From assembly GCF_030143255.1 (NCBI RefSeq), contig NZ_JARJNR010000011.1, positions 1 to 60,000 on the forward strand: a stretch of DNA of 60,000 bases, given 5' to 3'. Under the pieces are notes generated by a model that was not told the origin of the DNA, made no database searches, and saw only the letters and a program-made list of their open reading frames with translations. The stretch's first letter is position 1. Every line of letters starts with the position of its first letter. Origin of the DNA: Frigidibacter sp. SD6-1 (lineage in GTDB: Bacteria; Pseudomonadota; Alphaproteobacteria; Rhodobacterales; Rhodobacteraceae). Both the position numbers and the translations under genes were made by a program. This document shows, piece after piece, positions 10,587 to 18,958 of the stretch.

Positions 10587-11256
10587 GGTGGGTCCGGTTC
10601 TTCCTGATCTGCTCCTGCGCAAATTCCTTGAATTCGCCGATACCGACGCTGTGTTTCAACACTTTCGCCTTGCCCCCCGGCTCGAATTTCAGCACCAGTT
10701 CATAGGCCCCATCATCGCCGATCCAGTCCAGGTTCCGCCAGAGATATTCCCGGCGAACGAACATCATCCGCGTCACGATCAGCACATCGCGGTCGTAGCG
10801 CGCCTCGAACCCGAAAATGTAAAGCACGCCGTTGCCAAGGAAGAACAGGATGGCCCAGTGCAGGTAGCTGACGCTGACAGGCAGCTCCTCCATCGCTTCG
10901 TGAAAGCCATTCGGCGCCAGATCGGGCCGGAAGACAAATGTGCCGATCACAGCGGCGAGGCCGAGGACGAAGAACCTCACGCCGACAGATGCCTTAAGGA
11001 TCCGCTCGTTCAATGTCATTGGCGCAGGGCCGCCCGTGCCGATCCGTGCGACTGCATCATAATGTCGCGGAAGGGGCTGTCCCTGAAAGAACGCAGCCGG
11101 TCCGATCGTGCCCTGATCGCGGTGAAGGTCGATGATTTGGCGCCGCCTTCTTGCCTTCCACCAGCCGAAATAGGCCATCGGCCCGAAGATCACGGCGAAT
11201 GGCAGGACGAGCGATATCGTCCTGAAGATCACGTCGAACGCAACCGCCATGTTCAT
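10579..11256 (-). CDS. conserved membrane protein, unknown function
   Basis: This is a 225-aa protein with hydrophobic segments near residues 8-30 ([24 protein letters not shown]), 88-105 ([19 protein letters not shown]) and 130-150 ([19 protein letters not shown]). Its C-terminal half is soluble and basic. No family was recognised. The start ATG at 11254-11256 is chosen because AAAGG lies 7 nt upstream; longer in-frame extensions would run antisense into ubiE. Its stop overlaps the mutM GTG start by 8 bp (GTGCCTGA), which suggests coupled translation with mutM. It is divergent from ubiE with an 82-bp gap. Confidence 0.75.
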   Translation of the reverse strand: MNMAVAFDVIFRTISLVLPFAVIFGPMAYFGWWKARRRRQIIDLHRDQGTIGPAAFFQGQPLPRHYDAVARIGTGGPAPMTLNERILKASVGVRFFVLGLAAVIGTFVFRPDLAPNGFHEAMEELPVSVSYLHWAILFFLGNGVLYIFGFEARYDRDVLIVTRMMFVRREYLWRNLDWIGDDGAYELVLKFEPGGKAKVLKHSVGIGEFKEFAQEQIRKNRTHRA

Positions 11257-11338
11257 GAACCGACCTTTCTTGCCGACAAAGGTTTTATTTGCAGCGGCTT
11301 CGGTATAACTCGAGTGCGGCGGAAATCGGGCAGAAGAC

Positions 11339-12091
11339 ATGACGCAGGACAGGCAACAGAACACGCATTTCGGTTTCCAGACCGTGCCCGAGGCCGAGAA
11401 GGCTGGGATGGTGCATGGCGTCTTCACCCGTGTGGCGAACCGTTACGACGTGATGAACGATCTGATGAGCGTCGGTATCCACCGGCTGTGGAAGGACGCG
11501 TTGATGGACTGGCTGGCGCCGCAGCCGGGCCAGAGGCTTCTCGATGTGGCGGGCGGAACCGGCGATGTGGCCTTCCGCTTTCTGACAAGGGCGAAATCGG
11601 CCCATGCCACCGTCTGCGACATGACCGAAAGCATGCTGGTCGAAGGCCGCAAGCGCGCCGAGGCCGAGAATATGGCCCCAAGCCTCGACTGGGTCGTTGG
11701 CGATGCAATGGCGCTGCCCTTCCCCGACCGGTCATTCGATGTCTACACGATCTCTTTCGGCATCCGGAACGTGACGCGCATCGCCGATGCGCTGACCGAG
11801 GCCTACCGGGTGCTGAGGCCCGGCGGGCGGCTGATGGTGCTGGAGTTCAGCCAGATCCCAAATGATCTGATGCAAAAGGCCTATGACCTTTATTCCTTCA
11901 ATGTCATTCCGCTGATGGGCCAGATCGTCGCGAACGACCGCGCCTCCTATCAGTATCTCGTCGAATCGATCCGCAAGTTCCCCGATCAGGAGGCATTCGC
12001 CGCCATGATCCGGCAGGCGGGCTTCGGCCAGGTGAAATACCGCAACCTCTCGATGGGCATTGCCGCCCTTCACTCCGGCTGGAAGATCTGA
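11339..12091 (+). CDS. ubiE: demethylmenaquinone/2-octaprenyl-6-methoxy-benzoquinol methyltransferase
   Basis: This SAM-dependent C-methyltransferase acts in ubiquinone (and menaquinone) synthesis. It is 250 aa. The N-terminal [18 protein letters not shown] is the UbiE signature. SAM-binding motif I is [15 protein letters not shown] near residue 63. [19 protein letters not shown] near 138 and [14 protein letters not shown] near 205 are family-conserved. The C-terminus [11 protein letters not shown] matches the UbiE ending. ubiB follows after a single base, forming a quinone-synthesis operon. Confidence 0.96.
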   Translation: MTQDRQQNTHFGFQTVPEAEKAGMVHGVFTRVANRYDVMNDLMSVGIHRLWKDALMDWLAPQPGQRLLDVAGGTGDVAFRFLTRAKSAHATVCDMTESMLVEGRKRAEAENMAPSLDWVVGDAMALPFPDRSFDVYTISFGIRNVTRIADALTEAYRVLRPGGRLMVLEFSQIPNDLMQKAYDLYSFNVIPLMGQIVANDRASYQYLVESIRKFPDQEAFAAMIRQAGFGQVKYRNLSMGIAALHSGWKI

Positions 12092-12092
12092 G

Positions 12093-13619
12093 GTGCGGGG
12101 CCCTCACAATCTCTGGCGGCTGATCCGCACCGGGGCCACGTTCGAGCGCACCGGCGCGATGAAGCTCGCGCTGGAGGCAATGGAAGTTCCGCCGCGCCTG
12201 CGACTGCTGGCGCGCGTCCTTGGCTGGCCCTTCCGCTTCCTCGGCTATCGCGGTGATCCGGCGTTGCCGCCGGTGACGCGCGCCCTGACCGCCCTTGGCC
12301 CCGCCTACATCAAGTTCGGGCAGGTCCTGTCGACCCGCCCGGATGTGGTGGGGGTGGAGCTGTCCGACCAACTCAAGGTCCTGCAAGACAAGCTGCCGCC
12401 CTTCGATCTGGCGACGGCAAAGGCCACGGTCGCGGCCGAGCTTGGCAAGCCGGTCGAATATCTCTTCTCGGAATTCTCCGAACCTGTCGCAGCCGCCTCG
12501 ATCGCGCAGGTGCACCGTGCCCGCGTCGCAAGTTCCGGCGAGGAGGTGGCGGTGAAGGTCCTGCGCCCGGGAATCGAGCGCGCCTTCCGCCGCGACATCG
12601 ACGCATTCTATTTCGCCGCCGGACTGATCGAGACCCTCTCGCCCGCCTCGCGCCGCCTGCGCCCCACCGACGTGATCGCCCACTTCGAAAGCGTGGTGAT
12701 GGGCGAGCTGGACCTGAGGCTCGAAAGCGCCGCCGCCTCGGAATTCGCGGTCAACACGGCGAAGGACAAGGGCTTCGCGGTGCCGACGCCGCTCTGGCAC
12801 CTCTCCTCCCGCCGGGTGATGACGCTTGGCTGGGCCGAGGGCATTCCCCTTGGCGATGTGGCCGCCATCAAGACCGCGGGCCATGATTGTCAGGCGCTCG
12901 CCGCCCGCGTGCTGCAACTGTTCCTCAGCCATGCGCTGCGCGACGGGTTCTTCCATGCCGACATGCATCAGGGCAACCTGAAGGTCGCCGCGAACGGGGA
13001 TCTGATCGCCTATGATTTCGGCATCATGGGTCAGATCGACACCTATACCCGCCGGGTCTATGCCGAGATCCTCATGGGCTTCATCCGCCGCGATTACGTG
13101 CGCGTGGCCGAGGTGCATTTCGAGGCGGGCTACGTGCCGCGCGACCGCGACATCAACGAATTTGCCCGCGCGCTCAGGGCCGTGGGCGAGCCGATCGCCG
13201 GGATGGACGCCAACCAGATCTCGATGGCGCATCTTCTGTCTTACCTCTTCGAGGTGACGGAACGGTTCGGGATGCAGACGCGGACGGAACTGATCCTTCT
13301 GCAGCGGACGATGGTGGTGGTCGAGGGCGTCGCCCGCTCGCTCGATCCGCATATCAACATCTGGGACGTGGCGCGCCCCGTGGTCGAGGATTATATCCGC
13401 AGCAATATCGGTCCGCAGGCGCTTTTCCGCGACCTCATCAAGACCGCACAGGTTCTGGGCCGGTTCGGGCCGAAACTGCCGCAGATCGCCGAGGCGCTTC
13501 TGGTGCGTGGCGCGGCCGTTCCCGAGGAATCGAGGCCGCCGCGCCGCCGCCCCTGGGCCATTGCGGCGCTTGCTGTTGCCGCTTTCGCGGCAGGCGTGGC
13601 GGTGGCCGCGCTCTTCTGA
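12093..13619 (+). CDS. ubiB: ubiquinone biosynthesis regulatory kinase-like protein UbiB
   Basis: This membrane-associated atypical kinase/ATPase of the ABC1/ADCK/COQ8 family is needed for ubiquinone synthesis. It is 508 aa from GTG at 12093; GGAAG of the ubiE end serves as ribosome-binding site. The family KxGQ motif is AYIKFGQVLSTRPD near residue 68. The A-rich loop is VAAASIAQVHRA, followed by VAVKVLRPGI and the catalytic HADMHQGNLK region near 290. A C-terminal hydrophobic segment (AIAALAVAAFAAGVAVAAL) anchors it in the membrane. It is cotranscribed with ubiE and convergent with flgD. Confidence 0.95.
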   Translation: MRGPHNLWRLIRTGATFERTGAMKLALEAMEVPPRLRLLARVLGWPFRFLGYRGDPALPPVTRALTALGPAYIKFGQVLSTRPDVVGVELSDQLKVLQDKLPPFDLATAKATVAAELGKPVEYLFSEFSEPVAAASIAQVHRARVASSGEEVAVKVLRPGIERAFRRDIDAFYFAAGLIETLSPASRRLRPTDVIAHFESVVMGELDLRLESAAASEFAVNTAKDKGFAVPTPLWHLSSRRVMTLGWAEGIPLGDVAAIKTAGHDCQALAARVLQLFLSHALRDGFFHADMHQGNLKVAANGDLIAYDFGIMGQIDTYTRRVYAEILMGFIRRDYVRVAEVHFEAGYVPRDRDINEFARALRAVGEPIAGMDANQISMAHLLSYLFEVTERFGMQTRTELILLQRTMVVVEGVARSLDPHINIWDVARPVVEDYIRSNIGPQALFRDLIKTAQVLGRFGPKLPQIAEALLVRGAAVPEESRPPRRRPWAIAALAVAAFAAGVAVAALF

Positions 13620-13623
13620 CCCG

Positions 13624-14295
13624 TCAGGGCGTCGTCCCGGGCCTGAGCGCCGAGACATCGGCCGGCGCCACGGTCGCGCCGCCGGTCAGCACCAGCAGCG
13701 GCCCGGTCGGGCCCTGACGCACTTCGGTCACGCGGCTGAAGGTCTGCACCTTGTCGGTCGATGTCAGCTGACCGCCCGCATAATTCTCAAGCTTGAAGGT
13801 GTAGTTCCCCGGCAGGACCTGCCCGCCTGAGGCGGTGGTGCCCGTCCATTGCACCGGGTCGGTCGAGACGGGAATCTCCTGCCGCCAGACCTCCCTGTTC
13901 TTGTCGTCATAGGCGACCAGAACGGTCTTGTCTGCGCCCTTGGCGGGTGTGGGATAGACGGTCAACGGCTGTCCCGCGAAAGGCGCGGGCGCGGAGGACC
14001 GCGCCTCCATCCCCACCCAGCTCGCATACTGGCCCATCGCAGTGACGCCCAGCTGCGCGGTCAGCGAGGCCAGAAGGTCATTGGTCTTCACCTGCTGCTC
14101 GACGCCCGAGAAGGTGGCGAGCTGCACCGCATAGTCGGACGATTCGATCGGGTTCAGCGGGTCCTGGTTCTTCATCTGCGCGGTCAGCATCTTTAGAAAC
14201 ATCTGGAAATCCGACGAGATCGCCTGCTGTTCGGGCGCCCGCCCGGTCGGGTTTGTGCGGACAGCGCTGGTCTGGCTGGTGGTGGTCAGGTCCAT
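13624..14295 (-). CDS. flgD: flagellar hook capping protein FlgD
   Basis: FlgD scaffolds polymerisation of the hook protein FlgE at the growing tip. It is 223 aa. The conserved N-terminal block FQMFLKMLTAQMKNQDPLNP near residue 30, followed by AVQLATFSGVEQQVKTNDLL, is the FlgD signature. A beta-rich C-terminal part contains the FlgD Ig-like/tudor region (VLPGNYTFKLENYAGGQLTS). The start is ATG at 14293-14295, 10 bp downstream of fliK in the same direction. fliK-flgD is a usual hook-assembly pair, since FliK sets hook length. Confidence 0.93.
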   Translation of the reverse strand: MDLTTTSQTSAVRTNPTGRAPEQQAISSDFQMFLKMLTAQMKNQDPLNPIESSDYAVQLATFSGVEQQVKTNDLLASLTAQLGVTAMGQYASWVGMEARSSAPAPFAGQPLTVYPTPAKGADKTVLVAYDDKNREVWRQEIPVSTDPVQWTGTTASGGQVLPGNYTFKLENYAGGQLTSTDKVQTFSRVTEVRQGPTGPLLVLTGGATVAPADVSALRPGTTP

Positions 14296-14305
14296 GGGTC
14301 TCTCC

Positions 14306-15925
14306 TCAAAGCCTCAGGTCGAGCCGGTCTTCGCCCGCAAGGCGCATCTGACCGGTTCTGGTCGGTAGCGGCACGTCGGGCGGCGGCGCCTCGGCGCGCG
14401 CGGTCCCCGAAGGGGTGCCCTCGGGTTGCGGCATTGGCCCGCCGCCGCCGCGCTGGCCGCCGTCACTGGCGAAGGAAAAGGCCAGGTTGCGATAGCCGAG
14501 ATCGCGGAAATCCTGCGCCAGCTGGTCGATATGGCGGCGCATCAGGTCGAGCGTTTCCGGCCGCTCGGCGGTCAGCGTCAGCGTCAGCCCCGCCTCGCCG
14601 CCCTGCAGGACCATCCGAACCCGGCCCAGCTCCTCTGGCGAAAGCGTCACCTCGACCGGCCCGCCGCGATGGGCGTCGAGGCCGAGGGCAAGCTGCCGCC
14701 CGACCGCCGCGCCATGATCGGCAGCGGGCGCCGGATGCGGCGGCGCGGCAGCGGCCGGAGCGTGTGGCGCCCGTCCGCCGGTGATGTCCGGTTCCGGCCG
14801 AACCGGCGCGGGTGCAGCGCTGTCGGGCAGGTCGCCCGCGCCGATGGCCCCCGCTCCGATGGCCCCCGCTCCGATGGCCCCCGCGCCGGACAGGGCTGTC
14901 CGGGGCTCAACCTGTTCCGGGGCGGCGTCGGGCTCAGGCTCGACGGCCACCGACCGGGACGGCATCGCGTGCGGTGGCAGGCCCGAGATTTCGCTGCGGA
15001 AACCTTCCTGCGGACGCTCGCCCTTCCAGTCCTCTCGCACCGGTGCCGCGACCGCCACGCGGTCCGTCTTTGGCGCGGGCCGGGGCATCTCGGCGTGCCG
15101 GCGCCCAGTCTCAGGCGCCAAGGTTGGCTCAATCGGCAGGTCACGCCCGGGGTCGGTCCGGCCAACCGCGCTCTGCCCGGCGCGTGCCGCCTGCTCGGCC
15201 CGCTCGCCATCGGTCGGCGGCGCAAGGGCGGCAACCTGCGCCGCCTCGTCGGGCAGGTCAACCCGCATCTGTGCCTTTCCCTGTGCCGGTGCCGCAGAGG
15301 AGGCCGGTGGGAGTGGCGCCTCGGCCGCATACGCCCGGGGCCGGTCCGGATCGGGCGGCGTCGCATCTGCCGCCACCGGAACGGCGCCGGGCGGCGTGCC
15401 CCGTGCCGCCGGCGGCGGGGGCGCCTCGTGGCCCTGACGGCCCGGCTGGCCCGGCGGGTCCATGCGGCCCGCAGTGTTCGGCAATTGCCCGGGGTCGATT
15501 GTCCAGTGCGCGCGCGCATGGGTCGGCGCAGCGTCGGGCATGGTGCCCGGACCGGCCCCGCGCGGATCCGGCAAGGCCGTGGGAGGCTCCTCTGGCACTT
15601 TCGTTGCGGGTTGAAGGCGCTCGGGCTCGGGCGCGGCGGGCGATTCGGGGGGCGCGGCGGGTAGCGGCACCGCGAATGCCGGGAGGGCGAGCTTCAGGTC
15701 TGCCGCCTCGTCCTCTGGCGGGCTGTCGGTTTCGGCCGGTTCGGGCGCGACGACCGTCGGTGCCGGGGGATCGGCCTCGCCGAAGAGCGCGAGAAAGGCA
15801 AAAGGCGCCAGCGCGACCTCTCCCTCCTCGGGGCCGGACAGTTGCTGCGCGGTCTGACCCGAGAGGCGGCCAGCGGGGGCGAGGAACGGGAAAGCGTCCA
15901 CGGGAATCACCATGACTTCTGCCAT
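14306..15925 (-). CDS. fliK: flagellar hook-length control protein FliK
   Basis: FliK is a secreted molecular ruler and export-specificity switch partner. From ATG at 15923-15925 it is 539 aa. The long central part is Pro/Ala-rich and low complexity, typical of FliK, and contains an Ala-Gly-Ala-Ile-Gly pentapeptide repeat. The conserved C-terminal domain (Flg_hook) includes EVTLSPEELGRVRMVLQGG near residue 415 and LTLTAERPETLDLMRRHID. Upstream open frame beyond 15925 is rejected because it runs antisense through the rod-binding and FlgN-like genes. It is divergent from the 16013 gene. The family call rests on the C-terminal domain and position next to flgD. Confidence 0.9.
   Translation of the reverse strand: MAEVMVIPVDAFPFLAPAGRLSGQTAQQLSGPEEGEVALAPFAFLALFGEADPPAPTVVAPEPAETDSPPEDEAADLKLALPAFAVPLPAAPPESPAAPEPERLQPATKVPEEPPTALPDPRGAGPGTMPDAAPTHARAHWTIDPGQLPNTAGRMDPPGQPGRQGHEAPPPPAARGTPPGAVPVAADATPPDPDRPRAYAAEAPLPPASSAAPAQGKAQMRVDLPDEAAQVAALAPPTDGERAEQAARAGQSAVGRTDPGRDLPIEPTLAPETGRRHAEMPRPAPKTDRVAVAAPVREDWKGERPQEGFRSEISGLPPHAMPSRSVAVEPEPDAAPEQVEPRTALSGAGAIGAGAIGAGAIGAGDLPDSAAPAPVRPEPDITGGRAPHAPAAAAPPHPAPAADHGAAVGRQLALGLDAHRGGPVEVTLSPEELGRVRMVLQGGEAGLTLTLTAERPETLDLMRRHIDQLAQDFRDLGYRNLAFSFASDGGQRGGGGPMPQPEGTPSGTARAEAPPPDVPLPTRTGQMRLAGEDRLDLRL
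14841..14885. repeat. 15-bp tandem repeat in fliK
   Basis: Three consecutive copies of CCGATGGCCCCCGCT (the last differs in its final base) encode Ala-Gly-Ala-Ile-Gly units on the minus strand. Because the unit is a multiple of three, copy-number changes would keep the frame and alter ruler length. Confidence 0.9.
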
Positions 15926-15951
15926 TGCCCGCCGACCATCCCTGATGCCGG

Positions 15952-15966
15952 TTACCGCTTCTTTAC
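15952..15966. promoter_or_regulatory. CtrA-like paired half-sites, fliK / rod-gene divergent gap
   Basis: TTAC-N7-TTAC lies in the 87-bp divergent promoter region. The spacing equals that of the CtrA site TTAA-N7-TTAA known to control flagellar genes in alphaproteobacteria. Analogous pairs occur at 16712-16726 and 21148-21162. Confidence 0.4.
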
Positions 15967-16012
15967 CGTCCTCTGGTCTGATCTGCGGAAATAGCTTGGA
16001 TTGGAACGATCG

Positions 16013-16309
16013 ATGAGGATCGACAGCACCACCGCCCCTGCGGCGACGCGTCCGACGGCGGTCGACGAACCCGCACTTCGGCAGGCAGCGCAAGAGTTCG
16101 AGGCCGCCTTCCTCGCCGAGATGCTGAAACCGATGGGCGCCGCCAGCGCGCGGCAATCCTTCGGCGGCGGCATCGGCGAGGAACAATATGCAAGCTTCAT
16201 GCTGGAGGCGCAGGCCAAGGCCATGGTGCAACAGGGCGGCATCGGCCTGTCGGAGAGTATTTTCGAGGCGCTGAAGGCGCGTGCCGAGGCGGCGGGAGGC
16301 GGGGAATGA
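16013..16309 (+). CDS. rod-binding protein (FlgJ N-terminal domain-like)
   Basis: This is a 98-aa protein matching only the rod-binding domain of FlgJ. RQAAQEFEAAFLAEMLKPM near residue 28 and FGGGIGEEQYASFMLEAQAKAM near 52 are the conserved rod-binding segments. The muramidase domain of enterobacterial FlgJ is absent, which is normal for many alphaproteobacteria, where the short protein is paired with a separate lytic enzyme. The start ATG at 16013 has GGAACG upstream; a TTG at 16001 is an alternative. It overlaps the FlgN-like gene by ATGA. It acts in the periplasm as a rod cap or assembly factor. Confidence 0.85.
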   Translation: MRIDSTTAPAATRPTAVDEPALRQAAQEFEAAFLAEMLKPMGAASARQSFGGGIGEEQYASFMLEAQAKAMVQQGGIGLSESIFEALKARAEAAGGGE

Positions 16310-16653
16310 CCGAGATTGACGACCTGACAGCGATCCTGACCGAGGAACGTGCACTATTGAAGGCTGGCCGTATCGCAACACTTGCCGAGGCTGGCGCACG
16401 GAAGACCGAGCTACTTGACCGGCTTCTCGCCCATCCGCCCGCGGGCGGGGCCGCCCGCGCCGCGCTGGCGCGGCTGGCGGCCGAGGCGCGGGTGAACGAA
16501 CGGCTGATCGGCGCGGCGCTGCGCGGTGTGCAGGCCGCGGTGGGGCGGCTGAAGGCGGTCCGCGATGCGGTCGAGGGGCTGACGGCCTATACCGCCGATG
16601 GCAAGAGCGTGCGCCACACCACCCGGCCCGGGACGGTCGAGAAGCGGGCCTGA
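16306..16653 (+). CDS. FlgN-like flagellar export chaperone
   Basis: This is a 115-aa, mostly helical protein with a leucine/alanine-rich coiled-coil look (DDLTAILTEERALLKAGRIA and EARVNERLIGAALRGVQ). FlgN-type chaperones of hook-associated proteins FlgK and FlgL have this size and helical pattern, and in alphaproteobacteria a FlgN-like gene commonly sits beside the rod-binding protein gene. The C-terminal TAYTADGKSVRHTT resembles the conserved YDAHG/YGADG-type tail of such proteins. It overlaps the upstream gene by 4 bp. The assignment relies on context and weak similarity. Confidence 0.65.
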   Translation: MTEIDDLTAILTEERALLKAGRIATLAEAGARKTELLDRLLAHPPAGGAARAALARLAAEARVNERLIGAALRGVQAAVGRLKAVRDAVEGLTAYTADGKSVRHTTRPGTVEKRA

Positions 16654-16711
16654 TCCGATGACCGCGATTGCTCAATTTCTAGAGATTCGGCGGGGCGGTG
16701 GCGGGCGGGGT

Positions 16712-16726
16712 TTAGCGAAACGTTAG
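16712..16726. promoter_or_regulatory. CtrA-like paired half-sites upstream of flagellin
   Basis: TTAG-N7-TTAG lies about 155 bp upstream of the flagellin start, in the 226-bp gap that must hold its promoter. I found no convincing sigma28 or sigma54 promoter in the same gap. Confidence 0.4.
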
Positions 16727-16819
16727 CCTTTCGCCCGGAATGTGGGCTTCGCGCTCCGGACGGAGTGGCGCGGGGTCAGGGCGAAGGCCTTCTTCCGCAA
16801 CGGTCAGAACACCGGCACG

Positions 16820-16860
16820 GCCCGCTTTCGGGCTCTCTTTGGCGCGGGTGCAAAGCACCC
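16820..16860 (+). promoter_or_regulatory. two hairpins in the flagellin mRNA leader
   Basis: Hairpin one is GCCCG-CTTT-CGGGC (16820-16833). Hairpin two is GGGTGC-AAA-GCACCC (16846-16860), ending 19 bp before the flagellin ATG and just upstream of its AAGGA ribosome-binding site. In Caulobacter the FlbT protein acts on the 5' untranslated region of flagellin mRNA, and flbT is two genes downstream here. These hairpins are therefore candidate FlbT targets. Confidence 0.45.
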
Positions 16861-16879
16861 CCTTTCGAAGGAACAGATG

Positions 16880-18094
16880 ATGTCCAGCATTCTGACGAAC
16901 ACCAGCTCCATGGTCGCGCTGCAGACCCTGCGCTCGGTGAACTCCAACCTCATGAAGACCCAGGACGAGATTTCGACCGGCAAGTCGGTCGCGACCGCAA
17001 AGGACAATTCCGCGGTCTGGGCGATCTCCAAGGTGATGGAAGCCGACGTGAAGGGCTTCAAGGGGATCTCGTCGAGCCTGTCGCTCGGTGAATCGACCGT
17101 CGCCGTGGCCCGTCAGGCGGCCGAGACGGTGACCGAGCTTCTGACCGACATCAAGGGCAAGATCGTTGCCGCGCAGGAAGACAACGTCGACCGCGCGAAG
17201 ATCCAGACCGACATCGCCGCGCTGCGCAGCCAGATTTCGACGGTGGTCGGCGCCGCGCAGTTCAACGGCCTGAACCTCGTCGACGGGTCGCAGACGACCG
17301 TCGACGTGCTTGCATCGCTCGACCGGCAGGCGAACGGCACGGTGACCACCTCCTCGATCACCATCAACGCACAGGATCTGTCGATCGGCGGCTATGTCGC
17401 TTCGGATGTGTTCAGCGCCTCGACCGGCGGCACGATCTCGACCGACGGCGATACGTTCGTGGCCTCGCTCGACCAGGGCGGCGGCACCGACGACATCACC
17501 ATCGCCAATGGCGGCACCTGGGCGGCGGGCGATCAGGTCTCGATCTCGATCGGCAACAAGACCGCGACCTATACGGTGACGGCGAACGATGTGCTTGCCG
17601 CCTCCTCGACCGACGATCTGGTGGCGGTCGGGCTGAAGAACGCCATCGATGCGCTCGGCATCTCGAACTTCACCGTGGATTATGACAGCGGCACGCCGGG
17701 CGAACTGGTCTTCACGAACAATGGCGCGGCGGACCTTGCGGTTTCGGGCCAGTTCAAGAACGCTGGCTCGGGCGGCCTGGGCGTCCTGTCCACGGTCGAT
17801 GTCTCGACCGCGTCCGGTGCGGCGGCGGCGCTTGGCAATATCGAGAGCCTGATCCAGACCGGCATCGACGCCGCGGCGGAATTCGGTTCGGCCCAAAGCC
17901 GGATCGACATCCAGAACAAGTTCGTGATGAAGCTCTCGGATTCGCTCAAGGCCGGGATCGGCTCGCTGGTCGATGCCGATATGGAGGAAGCCTCGGCCCG
18001 CCTGCAGGCGCTGCAGGTCCAGCAGCAGCTTGGCATCCAGTCGCTGTCGATCGCGAACCAGGCCCCGCAAAACATCCTGGCGCTCTTCCGCTGA
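16880..18094 (+). CDS. flagellin
   Basis: This is the filament structural subunit exported by the flagellar type III apparatus, 404 aa. The N-terminal D0/D1 region (SSILTNTSSMVALQTLRSVN, then ISTGKSVATAKDNSAVWAIS) and the C-terminal region (SRIDIQNKFVMKLSDSLKAG, then ASARLQALQVQQQLGIQSLS and ending ILALFR) are the conserved flagellin helices. The middle part, residues ~150-320, is a variable beta-rich surface domain rich in Thr, Ser, Asp and Gly. Two adjacent ATGs exist at 16877 and 16880; the second is preferred because AAGGA is then 7 nt away and family members start with MSSILTN. It is followed by a 9-bp hairpin and flaF-flbT. Confidence 0.95.
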   Translation: MSSILTNTSSMVALQTLRSVNSNLMKTQDEISTGKSVATAKDNSAVWAISKVMEADVKGFKGISSSLSLGESTVAVARQAAETVTELLTDIKGKIVAAQEDNVDRAKIQTDIAALRSQISTVVGAAQFNGLNLVDGSQTTVDVLASLDRQANGTVTTSSITINAQDLSIGGYVASDVFSASTGGTISTDGDTFVASLDQGGGTDDITIANGGTWAAGDQVSISIGNKTATYTVTANDVLAASSTDDLVAVGLKNAIDALGISNFTVDYDSGTPGELVFTNNGAADLAVSGQFKNAGSGGLGVLSTVDVSTASGAAAALGNIESLIQTGIDAAAEFGSAQSRIDIQNKFVMKLSDSLKAGIGSLVDADMEEASARLQALQVQQQLGIQSLSIANQAPQNILALFR

Positions 18095-18102
18095 TGAATC
18101 CC

Positions 18103-18125
18103 GGGGCGCCCGTACAGGGCGCCCC
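18103..18125 (+). terminator. perfect hairpin after flagellin
   Basis: GGGGCGCCC (18103-18111) and GGGCGCCCC (18117-18125) form a perfect 9-bp stem with loop GTACA, 8 bp after the flagellin stop. No T tract follows. It may attenuate read-through into flaF or protect the abundant flagellin mRNA. Confidence 0.6.
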
Positions 18126-18179
18126 GCCCGCCGCGGCAAAGACCGCGCGCCTGCACCCTAGCCATCGGAAGGTTCTGAA

Positions 18180-18557
18180 GTGACCGCACAGATCATGGCC
18201 CGGGCGGCCTATGCCAGCCCAACTGCCGCGACCCGCTCGCCCCGCAGTATCGAATATGACGCTTTCGCCCGCGTGACATACCAGCTCAAGGCGGCACTCG
18301 CCGCGCCCAAGGCGAATTTCGCGGCACTCGCCCGCGCCCTTCATGACAATCGCGCGCTCTGGACGGTACTCGCCGCCGATGTGGCCGAGGCCGCCAACGG
18401 CCTGCCCGAGGCGCTGCGCGCGAAACTCTTCTACCTTGCCGAATTCACCGTGGACCATTCCCGCAAGGTTCTGGCCGGCGAAGCCGAAGCTGGCGTCCTG
18501 GTCGAGATAAACACCGCCGTCATGCGCGGCCTGAGGCGCGAGGAGGACAGGGGATGA
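18180..18557 (+). CDS. flaF: flagellar biosynthesis regulator FlaF
   Basis: FlaF is a small alphaproteobacterial protein required for flagellin translation or secretion, acting opposite to FlbT. It is 125 aa and helical. Conserved parts are AYASPTAATRSPRSIEYDAF at the N-terminus, LWTVLAADVAEAANGLPEAL in the centre and FYLAEFTVDHSRKVLAGEA near residue 82, followed by LVEINTAVMRGLR. The start is GTG at 18180 with GGAAGG 7 nt upstream. The flagellin gene precedes it and flbT overlaps its end by ATGA, the typical order. Confidence 0.93.
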   Translation: MTAQIMARAAYASPTAATRSPRSIEYDAFARVTYQLKAALAAPKANFAALARALHDNRALWTVLAADVAEAANGLPEALRAKLFYLAEFTVDHSRKVLAGEAEAGVLVEINTAVMRGLRREEDRG

Positions 18558-18958
18558 GCGGCCTTGTCCTGAAACTCGCGCCGCATGAGCGTGTGCTCAT
18601 CAACGGCGCCGTGATCGAAAACGGCGACAAGCGCTCGCGCCTGTCGATCCTGACGCCGAACGCCAATATCCTGCGGCTGCGCGACGCGATCCATCCCGGT
18701 GAAGTCAATACGCCGGTTCGTCGTGTCTGCTACATTGCGCAGCTCGTGCTCGCGGGCGATGCCAAACCCGCCGAGGCCAAGGTGCAGATGATGCGCGGCG
18801 TCGAACAGCTGAGCCATGCGCTGAGCGATCAGGACAGCCGCGCCCAGCTTGCGGCGGCAACCGAGGCGCTGCTGGACGATCAGTTCTACCAGGCGCTGAA
18901 AGCCCTGCGCACGCTTCTGCCGAGGGAGGCGCGGCTTCTCGCCGCCGGCAGCGGATGA
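18554..18958 (+). CDS. flbT: flagellin post-transcriptional regulator FlbT
   Basis: FlbT is a 134-aa protein that binds the flagellin mRNA leader and lowers its stability or translation until the hook is complete. LVLKLAPHERVLINGAVIEN at the N-terminus and the NANILRLRDAIHPGEVNTPV block near residue 36 are strongly conserved in FlbT, as is RRVCYIAQLVLAGD. Overlaps of 4 bp on both sides (flaF and the DUF1217 gene) indicate one transcript. Confidence 0.94.
   Translation: MSGLVLKLAPHERVLINGAVIENGDKRSRLSILTPNANILRLRDAIHPGEVNTPVRRVCYIAQLVLAGDAKPAEAKVQMMRGVEQLSHALSDQDSRAQLAAATEALLDDQFYQALKALRTLLPREARLLAAGSG

Noticed and set aside
11904-13658. 584-codon minus-strand frame opposite ubiB
   Set aside because: Shadow of ubiB; composition is Arg/His-rich as expected for antisense GC-rich frames.
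16654-16879. sigma54 promoter for flagellin (TGGCGC...TGC near 16840)
   Set aside because: Distance between the GG and GC elements is 7 instead of 10 bases, so it does not fit the consensus.
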